30,434 nt of DNA from DATJHM01 sp035493895. Its GTDB lineage: Bacteria > Chloroflexota > Ktedonobacteria > Ktedonobacterales > Ktedonobacteraceae. Positions 1-7,434 of the stretch are shown piece after piece (the first letter of the stretch is position 1; every line of letters begins with the position of its first letter). A program made the position numbers and the translations under genes. The stretch lies in NCBI GenBank assembly GCA_035493895.1, contig DATJHM010000117.1, forward strand, positions 1-30,434. Direction: 5' to 3'. The notes beneath the pieces are model-generated. The model was not told the origin of the DNA. It saw only the letters and a program-made list of their open reading frames with translations, and did not search any database.

Positions 1-475
1 AAGGCCGAGGTAGGGACCAGGCTTTATGCCGGTCCGCGGCCCCCACCGGCCATTTCGCCCCTTCTGTTGATGCATATTCATTGCCGACAAGCGGCGACTC
101 TACGGAATTGATGCGAGATTCCCCTTATCTACGTGACATTGCCGCTTGTCTGCAATGAATACGCATCAACAGAAGAATGGTTCAGATGCCATGATGTGGG
201 TCAATGGATAGCCGCGTGGGTCGATGGGGTCACGTGGGATGGTATAAAACGCATCCCCTACCTGCAATGGAAAGCCGAGAGGGGCTATCGTGTCACGCGG
301 GGTTTCCCCACCGACCCTCTTGCCCTCGATAACAGGTAGGGGATGCGTTTTATACCATCCCACGCGACCCCCACCGACCACCTTGCCCTTCCACGAACCC
401 ATTCCGCCATCGATTGAAACGGGAGGTCAAACCGAAGGCGGGGAGGGAGAATTCGCCCAGACCCAGTAGAGGCAC
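1..475. repeat. Mosaic intergenic repeat block, left edge
   Basis: No gene is supported here. Modules seen are a partial copy of the 62-bp unit found at 14925-15110 (1-55), the GCAGACAAGCGGCGACTCTAC-type module (83-103, one C for A change), and its inverted partner at 141-158. Positions 61-95 and 141-175 form a 35-bp inverted repeat with two mismatches. Positions 233-264 and 333-364 form a perfect 32-bp inverted repeat around a 68-nt loop. The stretch 161-355 is a diverged copy of 30261-30434 at the other end of the window. Short open frames here (133-339, 166-402) lie wholly inside repeats and are not called as genes. Confidence 0.9.
233..364. repeat. Perfect 32-bp inverted repeat with 68-nt loop
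   Basis: The arms are 233-264 and 333-364; each holds GGTATAAAACGCATCCCC or its complement with no mismatch. With interruptions the pairing continues outward through the GTCG/CGAC flanks. It could fold as a long hairpin in RNA or extrude as a cruciform. Confidence 0.9.
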
Positions 476-485
476 AGTATGGATT

Positions 486-522
486 ACGGCCATCGTGACC
501 TGGCGAAGGTCACGATGGCCGT
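486..522. terminator. 15-bp perfect hairpin 3' of the permease gene
   Basis: The arms 486-500 and 508-522 (ACGGCCATCGTGACC and its complement) are perfect, with a 7-nt loop. It starts 12 nt after the permease stop codon on the minus strand. There is no clear U-tract on either strand, so it may be a weak terminator or an mRNA-stabilising hairpin rather than a classical intrinsic terminator. Confidence 0.6.
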
Positions 523-534
523 CATTTCTCTGGA

Positions 535-1932
535 TTAGCGTTTGCTCGAATTGAGTTCGATACGGCGTAAGATCAAGTAGGAGATGGCAGCAAAGACAAC
601 CCCTAGCTCAAAGCCAATATCGACTTTGTCCAATACAGCCGCGAGAGGACCAACAAAGAGTTGCTGAGATGCGCCCAGATACACGCCCACGAGACCCAGG
701 GCCATCGAGACCAGGGCCGCCCAACCGAGAGGCAATTTCTCGCGTGTATTCCAGTCATCGACATTATAGACTGTGCGGCGAAACACGAAATGTTCGAGCA
801 CCAGAATAATCGACCAGGGGCCGAGCCAGTAGGCAACAAGCAAGAGGAACGAATCCAGCGTTGCGCCAAAGTTTTGAGCCGAAGGGAGCGCAATCAGCAC
901 ATAGATCACCGCGCCGACCAGCGTCCAGATCGCCCTGGGCACACGCTGGAAGGGTTTGCCGAAGACCTGGATACTAAGTCCCAGGCTATAGTCATTGGGA
1001 ACATTATTCGCAATAACGCTCCAGGCCAGAAATACCAGAATAAGGAGCCCGAGAGGACCCAGCGAGCTTACAGCAGAGTGCAACATATCGCCGACATTCC
1101 CGCCACTGTCGCCGAACACCTTGGCCCAGTCCGGCACCGAAATCAGTAACAGGCCCAGAGTTTCCAGCAGCACACAGGGGATAAAGACGCCCAGGAACGT
1201 CAGCCAGAACACGCGCGAAGAAGGCGTCTCCTCAGGCTGATTGACATTGTAGTCAGCGGCATAGGAGCTCCAGCCCGTAGCAAAACCGAAGATCGCGCCG
1301 CCGAAAGTGATAAAAGAAGCCAGGCCAGCGGTGCCAAATCCGGGCAGAGAAGCGATATTCATATGCGGGGCCGCAGCAAAAAAGAGGATCAGAAAAATGA
1401 TAGCCATGGGTATCCATGCGTAGCGCTCGTAGCGATGCACATAGCGATAGCCATAAATACTGATGATCGTCGTAATCACCGCAATGATCAGAATGCCAGC
1501 CCAGGCAGGGATAACCCCATTGCTCAGAGCCGCCACCAGTTGTCCGCCCGCGATCACATTGACCGTTGACCAGCCGATGCAGGCGGCGATATTAAAGACC
1601 GCCATCACAATCGCGCCCACCCAGCCGAAAGAGAAGCGAGAGATCGTCATCTGGCGTAGGCCCAATTTTGGACCCAGCGTCGAGAAAAAAGCGACAGGAA
1701 GAACGCCGAGAGCATTAAATAAGACAATCGCCAGCAGGGCATCCCAGAAGCCGAGATTAAAAAAGAGGGCGAGCGCGCCCAGACCGACTGTCGAGATGAC
1801 CAGATTGGCAGACAGCCACATCGTAAAATTATCAAAGATGCGCACATGGGCGCGGGCAGTTGGTGAGACGCGCTCAATACCATGAGTTTCGACTCCCCTT
1901 TCTTCGGGGAGGGTCACCAGATCTGTCGACAT
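535..1932 (-). CDS. NCS1-family nucleobase/cytosine permease
   Basis: A 465-aa integral membrane protein with about twelve hydrophobic segments. It resembles the NCS1 (purine-cytosine permease/CodB-like) family, which imports nucleobases, allantoin or related compounds with a cation. Family-like features are an N-terminal cytoplasmic stretch ending in RIFDNFTMWLSANLVIST, then GLRQMTISRFSFGW, and a SSYAADYNVNQPEET segment between helices. The start was set at the ATG at 1932: an AAGGAGT ribosome site lies 11 nt upstream, inside the 8-codon longer frame that would use a TTG at 1956. The gene is divergent from a GAF/PucR-type regulator, a family often tied to purine or allantoin use, so nucleobase or ureide uptake is plausible. 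The substrate cannot be read from the sequence. Confidence 0.88.
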   Translation of the reverse strand: MSTDLVTLPEERGVETHGIERVSPTARAHVRIFDNFTMWLSANLVISTVGLGALALFFNLGFWDALLAIVLFNALGVLPVAFFSTLGPKLGLRQMTISRFSFGWVGAIVMAVFNIAACIGWSTVNVIAGGQLVAALSNGVIPAWAGILIIAVITTIISIYGYRYVHRYERYAWIPMAIIFLILFFAAAPHMNIASLPGFGTAGLASFITFGGAIFGFATGWSSYAADYNVNQPEETPSSRVFWLTFLGVFIPCVLLETLGLLLISVPDWAKVFGDSGGNVGDMLHSAVSSLGPLGLLILVFLAWSVIANNVPNDYSLGLSIQVFGKPFQRVPRAIWTLVGAVIYVLIALPSAQNFGATLDSFLLLVAYWLGPWSIILVLEHFVFRRTVYNVDDWNTREKLPLGWAALVSMALGLVGVYLGASQQLFVGPLAAVLDKVDIGFELGVVFAAISYLILRRIELNSSKR

Positions 1933-2034
1933 GCCAGCAAATACTCCTTTGTGCAAAGAGAACGATGCGTAAAAATTGAAAACGATAAATACAGTTTTCT
2001 CTGCCTACAAAAAAACGCTGCATGAAAAATAGCA

Positions 2035-2046
2035 TACAGCGCTGTA
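2035..2046. promoter_or_regulatory. 12-bp perfect palindrome upstream of permease
   Basis: TACAGCGCTGTA is a perfect palindrome about 105 nt upstream of the permease start. A TATACT -10-like box on the minus strand (2070-2075) lies just upstream of it, so the palindrome would sit shortly after a transcription start there. It is a candidate operator; no known regulator is assigned. Confidence 0.35.
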
Positions 2047-2109
2047 CACAGAAATGAAGAGCTACGATTAGTATAACATAAAATATCGACAAAAAAGTGA
2101 GTATTGGTC

Positions 2110-2156
2110 GTGAGAATTCGCTTTTTGGGGGCCAAAAAAAGCGCGTTTGCTCTCAC
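2110..2156. promoter_or_regulatory. Imperfect inverted repeat in permease/PucR intergenic region
   Basis: GTGAGA...CGCTTTTTGG on the left mirrors CCAAAAAAAGCG...TCTCAC on the right, spanning 47 bp in the divergent region. It may be a bidirectional operator or a transcription barrier; there is no direct evidence of function. Confidence 0.35.
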
Positions 2157-2195
2157 CCCTAGACGTAGGACCAGAAAATGGTTACAATGTCTCAT

Positions 2196-2216
2196 ATACT
2201 ACTATGTACGTAGTAT
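2196..2216. promoter_or_regulatory. 7-7-7 inverted repeat ATACTAC/GTAGTAT
   Basis: ATACTAC (2196-2202) and GTAGTAT (2210-2216) are perfect complements around a 7-nt spacer, a geometry typical of dimeric helix-turn-helix operators. It lies between the permease and regulator genes. Confidence 0.35.
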
Positions 2217-2348
2217 CCATACAGTTGAAACAGCGAGGGAGTCCATTTCAAGCTATTGTTATTCATAGTTAATCATAGTAAAAGCCGTCATTGCAGGTAT
2301 TTACGGCTCGTTTGCTGTTATGCATTCTTGTATGTCTGGAAAGTCTGC

Positions 2349-2354
2349 TATTAT
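2349..2354 (+). promoter_or_regulatory. Candidate extended -10 for the PucR-type gene
   Basis: TGCTATTAT is an extended -10 (TGn plus TATTAT) with only a weak -35 upstream. TCATAG occurs at 2263, 2273 (one helical turn apart) and 2355, flanking this promoter, and could be a regulator box. If used, the leader to the start at 2659 is about 300 nt. Confidence 0.3.
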
Positions 2355-2394
2355 TCATAGATACAGGGTAGAGATTGAACGTAACAAACCACTA

Positions 2395-2505
2395 CACCTG
2401 CAAGGCCTTACAGAGCAGTGATGGCGAACATGAAAAGGAAGGGTAAAGGCTTAGGCATACTTCCCCTGGTCTCGAAGCGGAGCCACACCTTGCTACGAAG
2501 CAGGT
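2395..2505 (+). ncRNA. Possible structured 5' leader
   Basis: ACCTGC near 2396 can pair with GCAGGT near 2500, enclosing smaller stems: GGAAG/CTTCC near 2437-2465 and a GGTCTC/GGAGCC hairpin near 2469-2485. The same GCAGG can instead pair locally with CCTTGCT (hairpin around 2488-2504). Two mutually exclusive folds are what an RNA switch would need, but no known riboswitch consensus was recognised. Such pairings can arise by chance; confidence is low. Confidence 0.22.
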
Positions 2506-2658
2506 AAGCCGATAGAACAACTCACAACGGCGTCTTTTGTGTCCATTTCTAGCACGCTTACACTAGACAAAGCGTTTTCCTATGCCGCAGTTCCAAGGGC
2601 CGTGGCCGTGGCACAAGGACCTTATCCGTTTTATTCTCGTGTTAGATCAGGAGGTTGC

Positions 2659-4758
2659 ATGTCTTCCAAGGCCAGTACCAATCATCAGCTTCCTTCATGC
2701 GATCCCACTCCTGGGGTGCTGAGTAGCGATCAGCAGCATGAAGAAATTATCAAATTACGCAACGAGCTTGAACTGCGTACCCGAGAGAACGCAGTGCTTA
2801 ATGAAGTCATTTCTACCGTTGGCTCAACGTTGAGGCTTGATGAAGTGCTACGTCACCTGGTGGACACAGTTGTCCGCGCTACTTCCTGCGAGGTCGCATT
2901 CATCTATCTCTATGATAAAGACAAAGAGAAGCTCATCCTCGCCAATACGAGCGAGACCTATCAGCACCTGGTGGGAAAAATCACGATGGGGCTGGGAGAA
3001 GGGATCGCGGGCTGGGCGGCCTTGCATCGCAAGGCCGTTATTCTTAAGGATGAGGCGATGGAAGATCCGCGCTTCTGCTACTTTCCTGAGCTCGAGGAAG
3101 AGAAATACCAGTCGATCATGACCGTACCAATTATCGGCAAGGATCGACTATTGATCGGAGCAATTACGCTCCAGGCAGTCGCGCCGCACGAATTTACCGA
3201 ACAGCATCGCATCTTCATCAGTAACACCGCCTCCCTGGTGGCGGGTGCAATTGAAAACGCCCAGCTCTACGAAAACACGCAGCGTAAACTCAGCATTCTG
3301 ACCACGCTCTCCGTGCTCAGCCAGACCATCAGTTCCGGCCTTTATCTCGACGATATGCTCCGTTCGCTGGCCACGCTCACGGTGCAGATTATGGAGATTG
3401 ATCTATGCGTGATTATGCTCATGGATCAGGCGCGTGAGCGAGAGTTAGAGTCGCCCCGTCAGCCACGCCGTCTGACCGTGCATGCAACCTCACCGAATCT
3501 CAACGATCGCGTCCATTTTCAAACTATCGACGTTGATAGACATACATTGGAACGTCTGCGCGAGAATAACGAACTCTCTATTCACACGATCGGCACACGG
3601 GCAATGCAGGGACAAGGAGCTATATCTTTCCAGGAAGAGAGCCTGGAGCGCCTGAACCCGCTCAAAGACTCACAGTATAAATCGTTAATTTCGGCTCCGC
3701 TGATTGCGGGAGCGGAACAACTGGGGCTAATTAATTGTTACGCCAGCCGGGCGCGGCGCTTCACCCCCGAGGACCAGACGCTACTGACAACGATTGCCAA
3801 TCAAGCGGCAATTGCCATCAAAAACAGCCATCTGGTCAATCAGCTCGCACAAAAGAACCTCGTCAAGGGGTTCTTTGAGGATCTGATGCATGGAACGTCG
3901 GATTCCGAGGATTCGCTGCGGCAGCGAGCGCATTTTCTGGGGTGTGATTTAACGCGCCTGCACACCGTCGTCGTCGTAGAGATTGCGCATGTCGACGAGC
4001 GGCGCAACGACGCCATTGCGCGTCCAGCCAAAGAGGAGCGTCCGGGGACAAAAGCGTCCGTTGTGGCTGACGAATCCAGCATTACGCAGGGGGCCGCGCT
4101 TCAGGCCACCTACAAGCGTATCAGCGGAGTGGTACGCCGACGCATTCAGGATAGCTATCCCGGCTCCGTCTTTGATGAGCACGAGAACCTGCTCACCTGC
4201 ATCATTGCCTTGAACAAGGATACCGTGGGGCTACGGCTCAAAGCCTGGTTGCAGGAGCTCTCGACGCAGATGCGCACCGAATACATGGTCAGCCTTTCCA
4301 TTGGCATTGGCAACGCCTGTCAGCATATTAGCGATTACCGACGAGGTTTTGCGGAGGCCAATGAAGCACTCCAGATGGGACAGAATCTGGCACAGGATCG
4401 AAGTCCGGAGGCCAAACGCCAGCCGATTGTGACGCACTTCAACGATCTCGGCGTCTATCGCTACCTCTACAAAATCGCGCGGATGGATGATCTGCGCGAT
4501 GTTTATCAGGATCAGATTGCGCGCATTGACAGCTATGATCGACGCAAAAATACGGACCTGCTCGATACGTTGGAAACCTATCTCGAATGTGCGGGGAATC
4601 TGACGAAAACCTCTGAACGGCTGTTCGTCCATCGTAATACCTTGATTCAGCGCCTGGAGCGTCTGCAATCGCTCTGCAATATTGATCTCCAGGAACGTGC
4701 AAACTGGCTCACATTGCAGGTTGCGATCAAAGTCTACAAGTTGCGCACAGGAGAGTAA
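2659..4758 (+). CDS. GAF-GAF-PucR/CdaR-type transcriptional regulator
   Basis: A 699-aa cytoplasmic regulator. After a short N-terminal coiled coil (roughly residues 30-50) come two GAF-type sensory domains (about 55-205 and 215-400), a CdaR/PucR GGDEF-like domain (about 410-580) and a C-terminal PucR helix-turn-helix. The last is seen as LLDTLETYLECAGNLTKTSE followed by RLFVHRNTLIQRLERLQ. Family members bind a small ligand through GAF and activate or repress catabolic genes. The start is the ATG at 2659, because AGGAGG lies 4 nt upstream; a longer frame from a GTG at 2539 would put 40 unlikely residues before it. It is divergent from the NCS1 permease, its most likely target. A hairpin follows its stop codon. 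Confidence 0.85.
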   Translation: MSSKASTNHQLPSCDPTPGVLSSDQQHEEIIKLRNELELRTRENAVLNEVISTVGSTLRLDEVLRHLVDTVVRATSCEVAFIYLYDKDKEKLILANTSETYQHLVGKITMGLGEGIAGWAALHRKAVILKDEAMEDPRFCYFPELEEEKYQSIMTVPIIGKDRLLIGAITLQAVAPHEFTEQHRIFISNTASLVAGAIENAQLYENTQRKLSILTTLSVLSQTISSGLYLDDMLRSLATLTVQIMEIDLCVIMLMDQARERELESPRQPRRLTVHATSPNLNDRVHFQTIDVDRHTLERLRENNELSIHTIGTRAMQGQGAISFQEESLERLNPLKDSQYKSLISAPLIAGAEQLGLINCYASRARRFTPEDQTLLTTIANQAAIAIKNSHLVNQLAQKNLVKGFFEDLMHGTSDSEDSLRQRAHFLGCDLTRLHTVVVVEIAHVDERRNDAIARPAKEERPGTKASVVADESSITQGAALQATYKRISGVVRRRIQDSYPGSVFDEHENLLTCIIALNKDTVGLRLKAWLQELSTQMRTEYMVSLSIGIGNACQHISDYRRGFAEANEALQMGQNLAQDRSPEAKRQPIVTHFNDLGVYRYLYKIARMDDLRDVYQDQIARIDSYDRRKNTDLLDTLETYLECAGNLTKTSERLFVHRNTLIQRLERLQSLCNIDLQERANWLTLQVAIKVYKLRTGE

Positions 4759-4763
4759 TGATT

Positions 4764-4795
4764 GTGCCGACCGATCGATGCTGACCGGTCGGCAC
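4764..4795. terminator. 10-bp hairpin after the PucR-type gene
   Basis: GTGCCGACCG (4764-4773) and CGGTCGGCAC (4786-4795) pair perfectly around a 12-nt loop, 5 nt after the stop codon. No T-tract follows, so its strength as a terminator is uncertain. It lies between convergent genes. Confidence 0.55.
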
Positions 4796-4848
4796 AACGT
4801 GCCAGTATAAGTCATGAGCCAGTGGCAATGATGGTAGCACCATCCCCG

Positions 4849-5304
4849 TTAGTGACAGACCCAGGAGCGGGTCGCAGCTACCACACGAGTCGTAGCGGGT
4901 ATCCAGACCGTATGCTCCGGAATGACACGGGTCGTTTCTGGTTTCCAGGTCGCATGGGCAGGAACTTCACGGGTCGTTCCTGGTAGTATGCGAAGGGTGC
5001 CATAGATCACAGCCACACGAGGCGGAATGTGAATGTTATAAGCCGGGACGATCACCAGATGGCCCGGGACCGTAATCACATGAGCTAGAACTACATCCTG
5101 ATGACCTGGGGTCGTAACCACATGAGATGGAGTCGTAACCCAGGAACACGACCGTGTAGTCCTGGTGCGGGTAACGGAGTAATGAGCTGAACTGCTAGCA
5201 AAGGCGGAGATCGGCGTCATGGCAACAAGAGCCAAAAGCAAACCTGACAACAAGACACTGATGGTCACCAGGCGCAGGAAAAACTGTTTTATTCCTGGTA
5301 GCAT
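4849..5304 (-). CDS. Secreted 14-residue-repeat protein, function unknown
   Basis: 151 aa. The start is the ATG at 5304, preceded by GAAGGAG at 8-nt spacing; the longer frame has no such site. Residues 1-36 form a signal peptide: a positive start, a hydrophobic core rich in L/V, and likely cleavage after AFA. The mature protein is built of short Val/Ile-Pro repeats. The last three are clear 14-mers (TTREVPAHATWKPE, TTRVIPEHTVWIPA, TTRVVAATRSWVCH); earlier copies are more degenerate (VITVPGH, VIVPAY, IHIPPR). The mature part has only two Cys, one near each end (C53 and C150), which could close the array by a disulfide. No known domain was recognised; a beta-rich extracellular structural or surface protein is an inference. 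Confidence 0.7.
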   Translation of the reverse strand: MLPGIKQFFLRLVTISVLLSGLLLALVAMTPISAFASSSAHYSVTRTRTTRSCSWVTTPSHVVTTPGHQDVVLAHVITVPGHLVIVPAYNIHIPPRVAVIYGTLRILPGTTREVPAHATWKPETTRVIPEHTVWIPATTRVVAATRSWVCH

Positions 5305-5356
5305 AGATCTTTCTCCTTCAGGATATTCTCTCCTCACACGTTGCACTTTGTGGCAC

Positions 5357-5364
5357 CTACGTAG
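5357..5364. promoter_or_regulatory. CTACGTAG palindrome upstream of secreted repeat protein
   Basis: The 8-bp palindrome lies about 53 nt upstream of the start at 5304. The same octamer occurs at 5758-5765, about 88 nt upstream of the neighbouring secreted gene, suggesting a shared operator. Confidence 0.3.
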
Positions 5365-5445
5365 TAGAACACATTGCAGAGAACGAGAGCGTGTTGTACG
5401 GTTCTGATCTCGCCTATTTGAGAGCGACATCAAATGATAGCAATA

Positions 5446-5670
5446 CTATTCACCGCTACGTTCCTGCTCAATAACATCCGGATCGCTATAGGGATCAATA
5501 ACTTGAGCGTAGAGACGTTCCGTCAAAGAGGTCTGGTGAATACTATGGACGGCTGGTTGTGCGAATGCCGCTGGCGTATGCGCAATAAAGCCACCGAAGC
5601 CGAAGAGCAGGCCGCTCAGTAGACTGCCAACGAGCAGGCGTTTCAGCAGGGGCGTTTTCTGTCTCACCAT
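5446..5670 (-). CDS. Small secreted protein, function unknown
   Basis: 74 aa. The first ~37 residues are a clear signal peptide: KTPLLKRLL, then a Leu/Gly-rich core GSLLSGLLFGFGGF, with likely cleavage after AAFA before QPAVHS. The mature part is about 37 residues, polar and acidic at the end (IDPYSDPDVIEQERSGE), without Cys. A purine-rich GGAAAGGGA ribosome site precedes the ATG. The gene lies upstream of the secreted repeat protein on the same strand with a 141-nt gap, so the two may be co-expressed. No family was recognised. Confidence 0.6.
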   Translation of the reverse strand: MVRQKTPLLKRLLVGSLLSGLLFGFGGFIAHTPAAFAQPAVHSIHQTSLTERLYAQVIDPYSDPDVIEQERSGE

Positions 5671-6006
5671 GTGCGTTCCCTTTCCGATACGTGGGCAAAA
5701 AAATGGGTGGACAAGTAGTGATAATAGCCGCGTAATGTCGATCCTACAAGAAACGTGCTACGTAGACGATGCCTGGAGATGAGGGATGAGCAGAACGTGA
5801 TGGAGAGCATATTCCTCCTGGTTCAGCTCATATCATTTTTAAAAGGCGGTGAGTGTATGCTTGAGAGAGAGTATAGCCTATAGAGCCTGAGTGACCATCG
5901 ACCAAAGGGTTGATTTTGTTTGCAGAGTGCCGATACCGTATTTCTCGGAGGTACCTCTACCACAGATAGAGCGCAACAGATAGGATGCCAGAGGAGAGCG
6001 TCAAGG
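5671..6006. other. Intergenic region without a gene
   Basis: 336 nt between the HAD gene's stop and the small secreted gene. It holds the second CTACGTAG palindrome (5758-5765). No convincing terminator hairpin after the HAD gene and no ORF with a ribosome site were found. Confidence 0.6.
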
Positions 6007-6741
6007 TCAGGATAAGCGTTGCAGGAGAGCGGGAAGTTCGGCTGCGCTTTTGCAATGGAAGAGTGTCTCTGTTTCGGCAAATGATGGATTGTTGCTGATC
6101 AAGACGGCGTGGGCTCCGACCTGTGTGGCCCATTGTACGGCGTCGGGGGAATCGTCGATGATCAGGGCATCTGACGGGCTGATGTTGAGATCGGCAAAGA
6201 TGCGTTCGTAGTAGGTGGGGCTGATTTTGAAGGTATCGATCAGATCGGGGCCGTAGAGGCAATCGAAGCAGTCACGAACGCCCATGCCTGCAAGATGGCC
6301 TGCAAGCTCGAACGAGGGCTCACCTGAGGCGGTATGAAGCGTATAACCTTGATTGTAGAGCAAACGAATGGCGTCGGCGGCACCAGGAAAAGCTGCTCGA
6401 ACACGAGGAATGACAAAAGCGGTAGCACGATGAGCAAGTTGCACGCATACATCTTCCGGCGGAGTGGCAATGCCAACAAGCTCGCACATTCCACGCAACC
6501 AATCGAACTGGTAGCGTCGATCGAAGCCTGCGTACTCGGTGGCCTCGCGCATGCGAGCCTGGAAAGCTTCGGGATGGAGGATACGATTCACAATCACACG
6601 ATTGGCCTCGCGCCATGCTTCTGCGGTGCCACCGAGTAGAGGTACAAAGAACTCGGCGACGAGGCGTTGCCACTGAGGGCCGCGCAGAAGATTGTCATTC
6701 ATAACACCGCCATCGTCGAAAAATAGAGTGAGTCCAGCCAC
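6007..6741 (-). CDS. HAD-superfamily hydrolase
   Basis: 244 aa. The haloacid dehalogenase motifs are visible: motif I LTLFFDDGG with the nucleophile Asp near the N-terminus, motif II TASGE (Ser/Thr), the motif III Lys in DTFKISPTYYERIF, and motif IV IIDDSPDAVQWA. The helical cap between motifs I and II (about residues 20-120) is typical of subfamily I phosphatases/dehalogenases. The start was placed at the GTG at 6741 because AAAGGA lies 8 nt upstream; the ATG 33 nt further up has no ribosome site and would add SSERKIF-type residues before the first strand. It is last in the ArsR-CDF-TetR-HAD run, 48 nt after the TetR stop. The substrate is unknown. Confidence 0.82.
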   Translation of the reverse strand: MAGLTLFFDDGGVMNDNLLRGPQWQRLVAEFFVPLLGGTAEAWREANRVIVNRILHPEAFQARMREATEYAGFDRRYQFDWLRGMCELVGIATPPEDVCVQLAHRATAFVIPRVRAAFPGAADAIRLLYNQGYTLHTASGEPSFELAGHLAGMGVRDCFDCLYGPDLIDTFKISPTYYERIFADLNISPSDALIIDDSPDAVQWATQVGAHAVLISNNPSFAETETLFHCKSAAELPALLQRLS

Positions 6742-6789
6742 AAAAATTTTCCTTTCGGATGATCGGGCAGGCATGAGGCGTGTTGAGCG

Positions 6790-7419
6790 TTAACGTTTTA
6801 GTACACCACCAAAATAGATTCGCGTGAGATAGCGCACCATCTCTTCGCCAGACATTTTTTCATTGACGACCAGACGTTCGTAGCTGTGAGGCGAGAGCAG
6901 GCTGAAAAAAGTACTGAGCATAACGCTGGTGGGAATTTCCGGGTCAAATTCGCCGCGGGCCTGGCCCTCTTCCAGCAAAGCGAGAGCCAGAGACGAAATC
7001 TGTTCCCACAGTTCACGCAAACAACCCTTCTTCTCCATAAAAGTATGGCGCAATTCCGCACTGTTAAAGATCGTATAAAGTAATTGCGTGCGCTTACTGA
7101 AAAGGCCGCTGTAGAGATATTCAAGCATAGCCGTGAGCTTCTCCTGAGCCGTCTGTTTGAGCGCGATCACGTGCTGAATGCCCTGGAGAAACGTTTGCAT
7201 ATCGCGAGCAAAAATGGCAATGACCAGATCTTCCTTGCTGGGGAAATGAAGATACACCGTTCCCTTGGCAACGCCGACGCGCCCGGCTATTTCATCGATC
7301 GAGGAGTCATAATATCCCTTCTCCATCAACACCTCTTCCGCCACCTGTAGAATAAGTTCTTCCCGCTCCTGACGTTGCTTTTCTTTAAGAGAGCGCGCCG
7401 CCGTCTGCCTCGTTTGCAT
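6790..7419 (-). CDS. TetR/AcrR-family transcriptional regulator
   Basis: 209 aa. The N-terminal helix-turn-helix is classical: ILQVAEEVLMEKGYYDSSID, then EIAGRVGVAKGTVYLHFPSK and EDLV. The remaining ~140 residues are the helical ligand-binding/dimerisation domain, whose ligand cannot be inferred. The ATG at 7419 is preceded by GGAG at 8-nt spacing; a TTG two codons earlier is less likely. It starts 15 nt after the stop codon of the CDF exporter, so it is translated from the same transcript. A TetR regulator in a metal-efflux operon may control a second pathway or respond to a co-exported compound. Confidence 0.88.
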   Translation of the reverse strand: MQTRQTAARSLKEKQRQEREELILQVAEEVLMEKGYYDSSIDEIAGRVGVAKGTVYLHFPSKEDLVIAIFARDMQTFLQGIQHVIALKQTAQEKLTAMLEYLYSGLFSKRTQLLYTIFNSAELRHTFMEKKGCLRELWEQISSLALALLEEGQARGEFDPEIPTSVMLSTFFSLLSPHSYERLVVNEKMSGEEMVRYLTRIYFGGVLKR

Positions 7420-7434
7420 TCTCAAATCTCCTGA

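Noticed and set aside
133..402. Open frames on both strands at 133-339 and 166-402
   Set aside because: They lie inside the inverted-repeat block, have no ribosome site and mirror each other because the DNA is palindromic.
661..1149. Long frame antisense to the permease
   Set aside because: Shadow frame with biased polar composition; the opposite strand encodes a clear 12-helix transporter.
2421..2507. 28-codon frame in the PucR leader (basic peptide)
   Set aside because: Weak ribosome site and overlap with the candidate RNA fold; it could be a leader peptide, but nothing further supports it.
4231..4815. 194-codon frame antisense to the PucR-type regulator
   Set aside because: It overlaps conserved helix-turn-helix coding sequence on the other strand and has no family resemblance.
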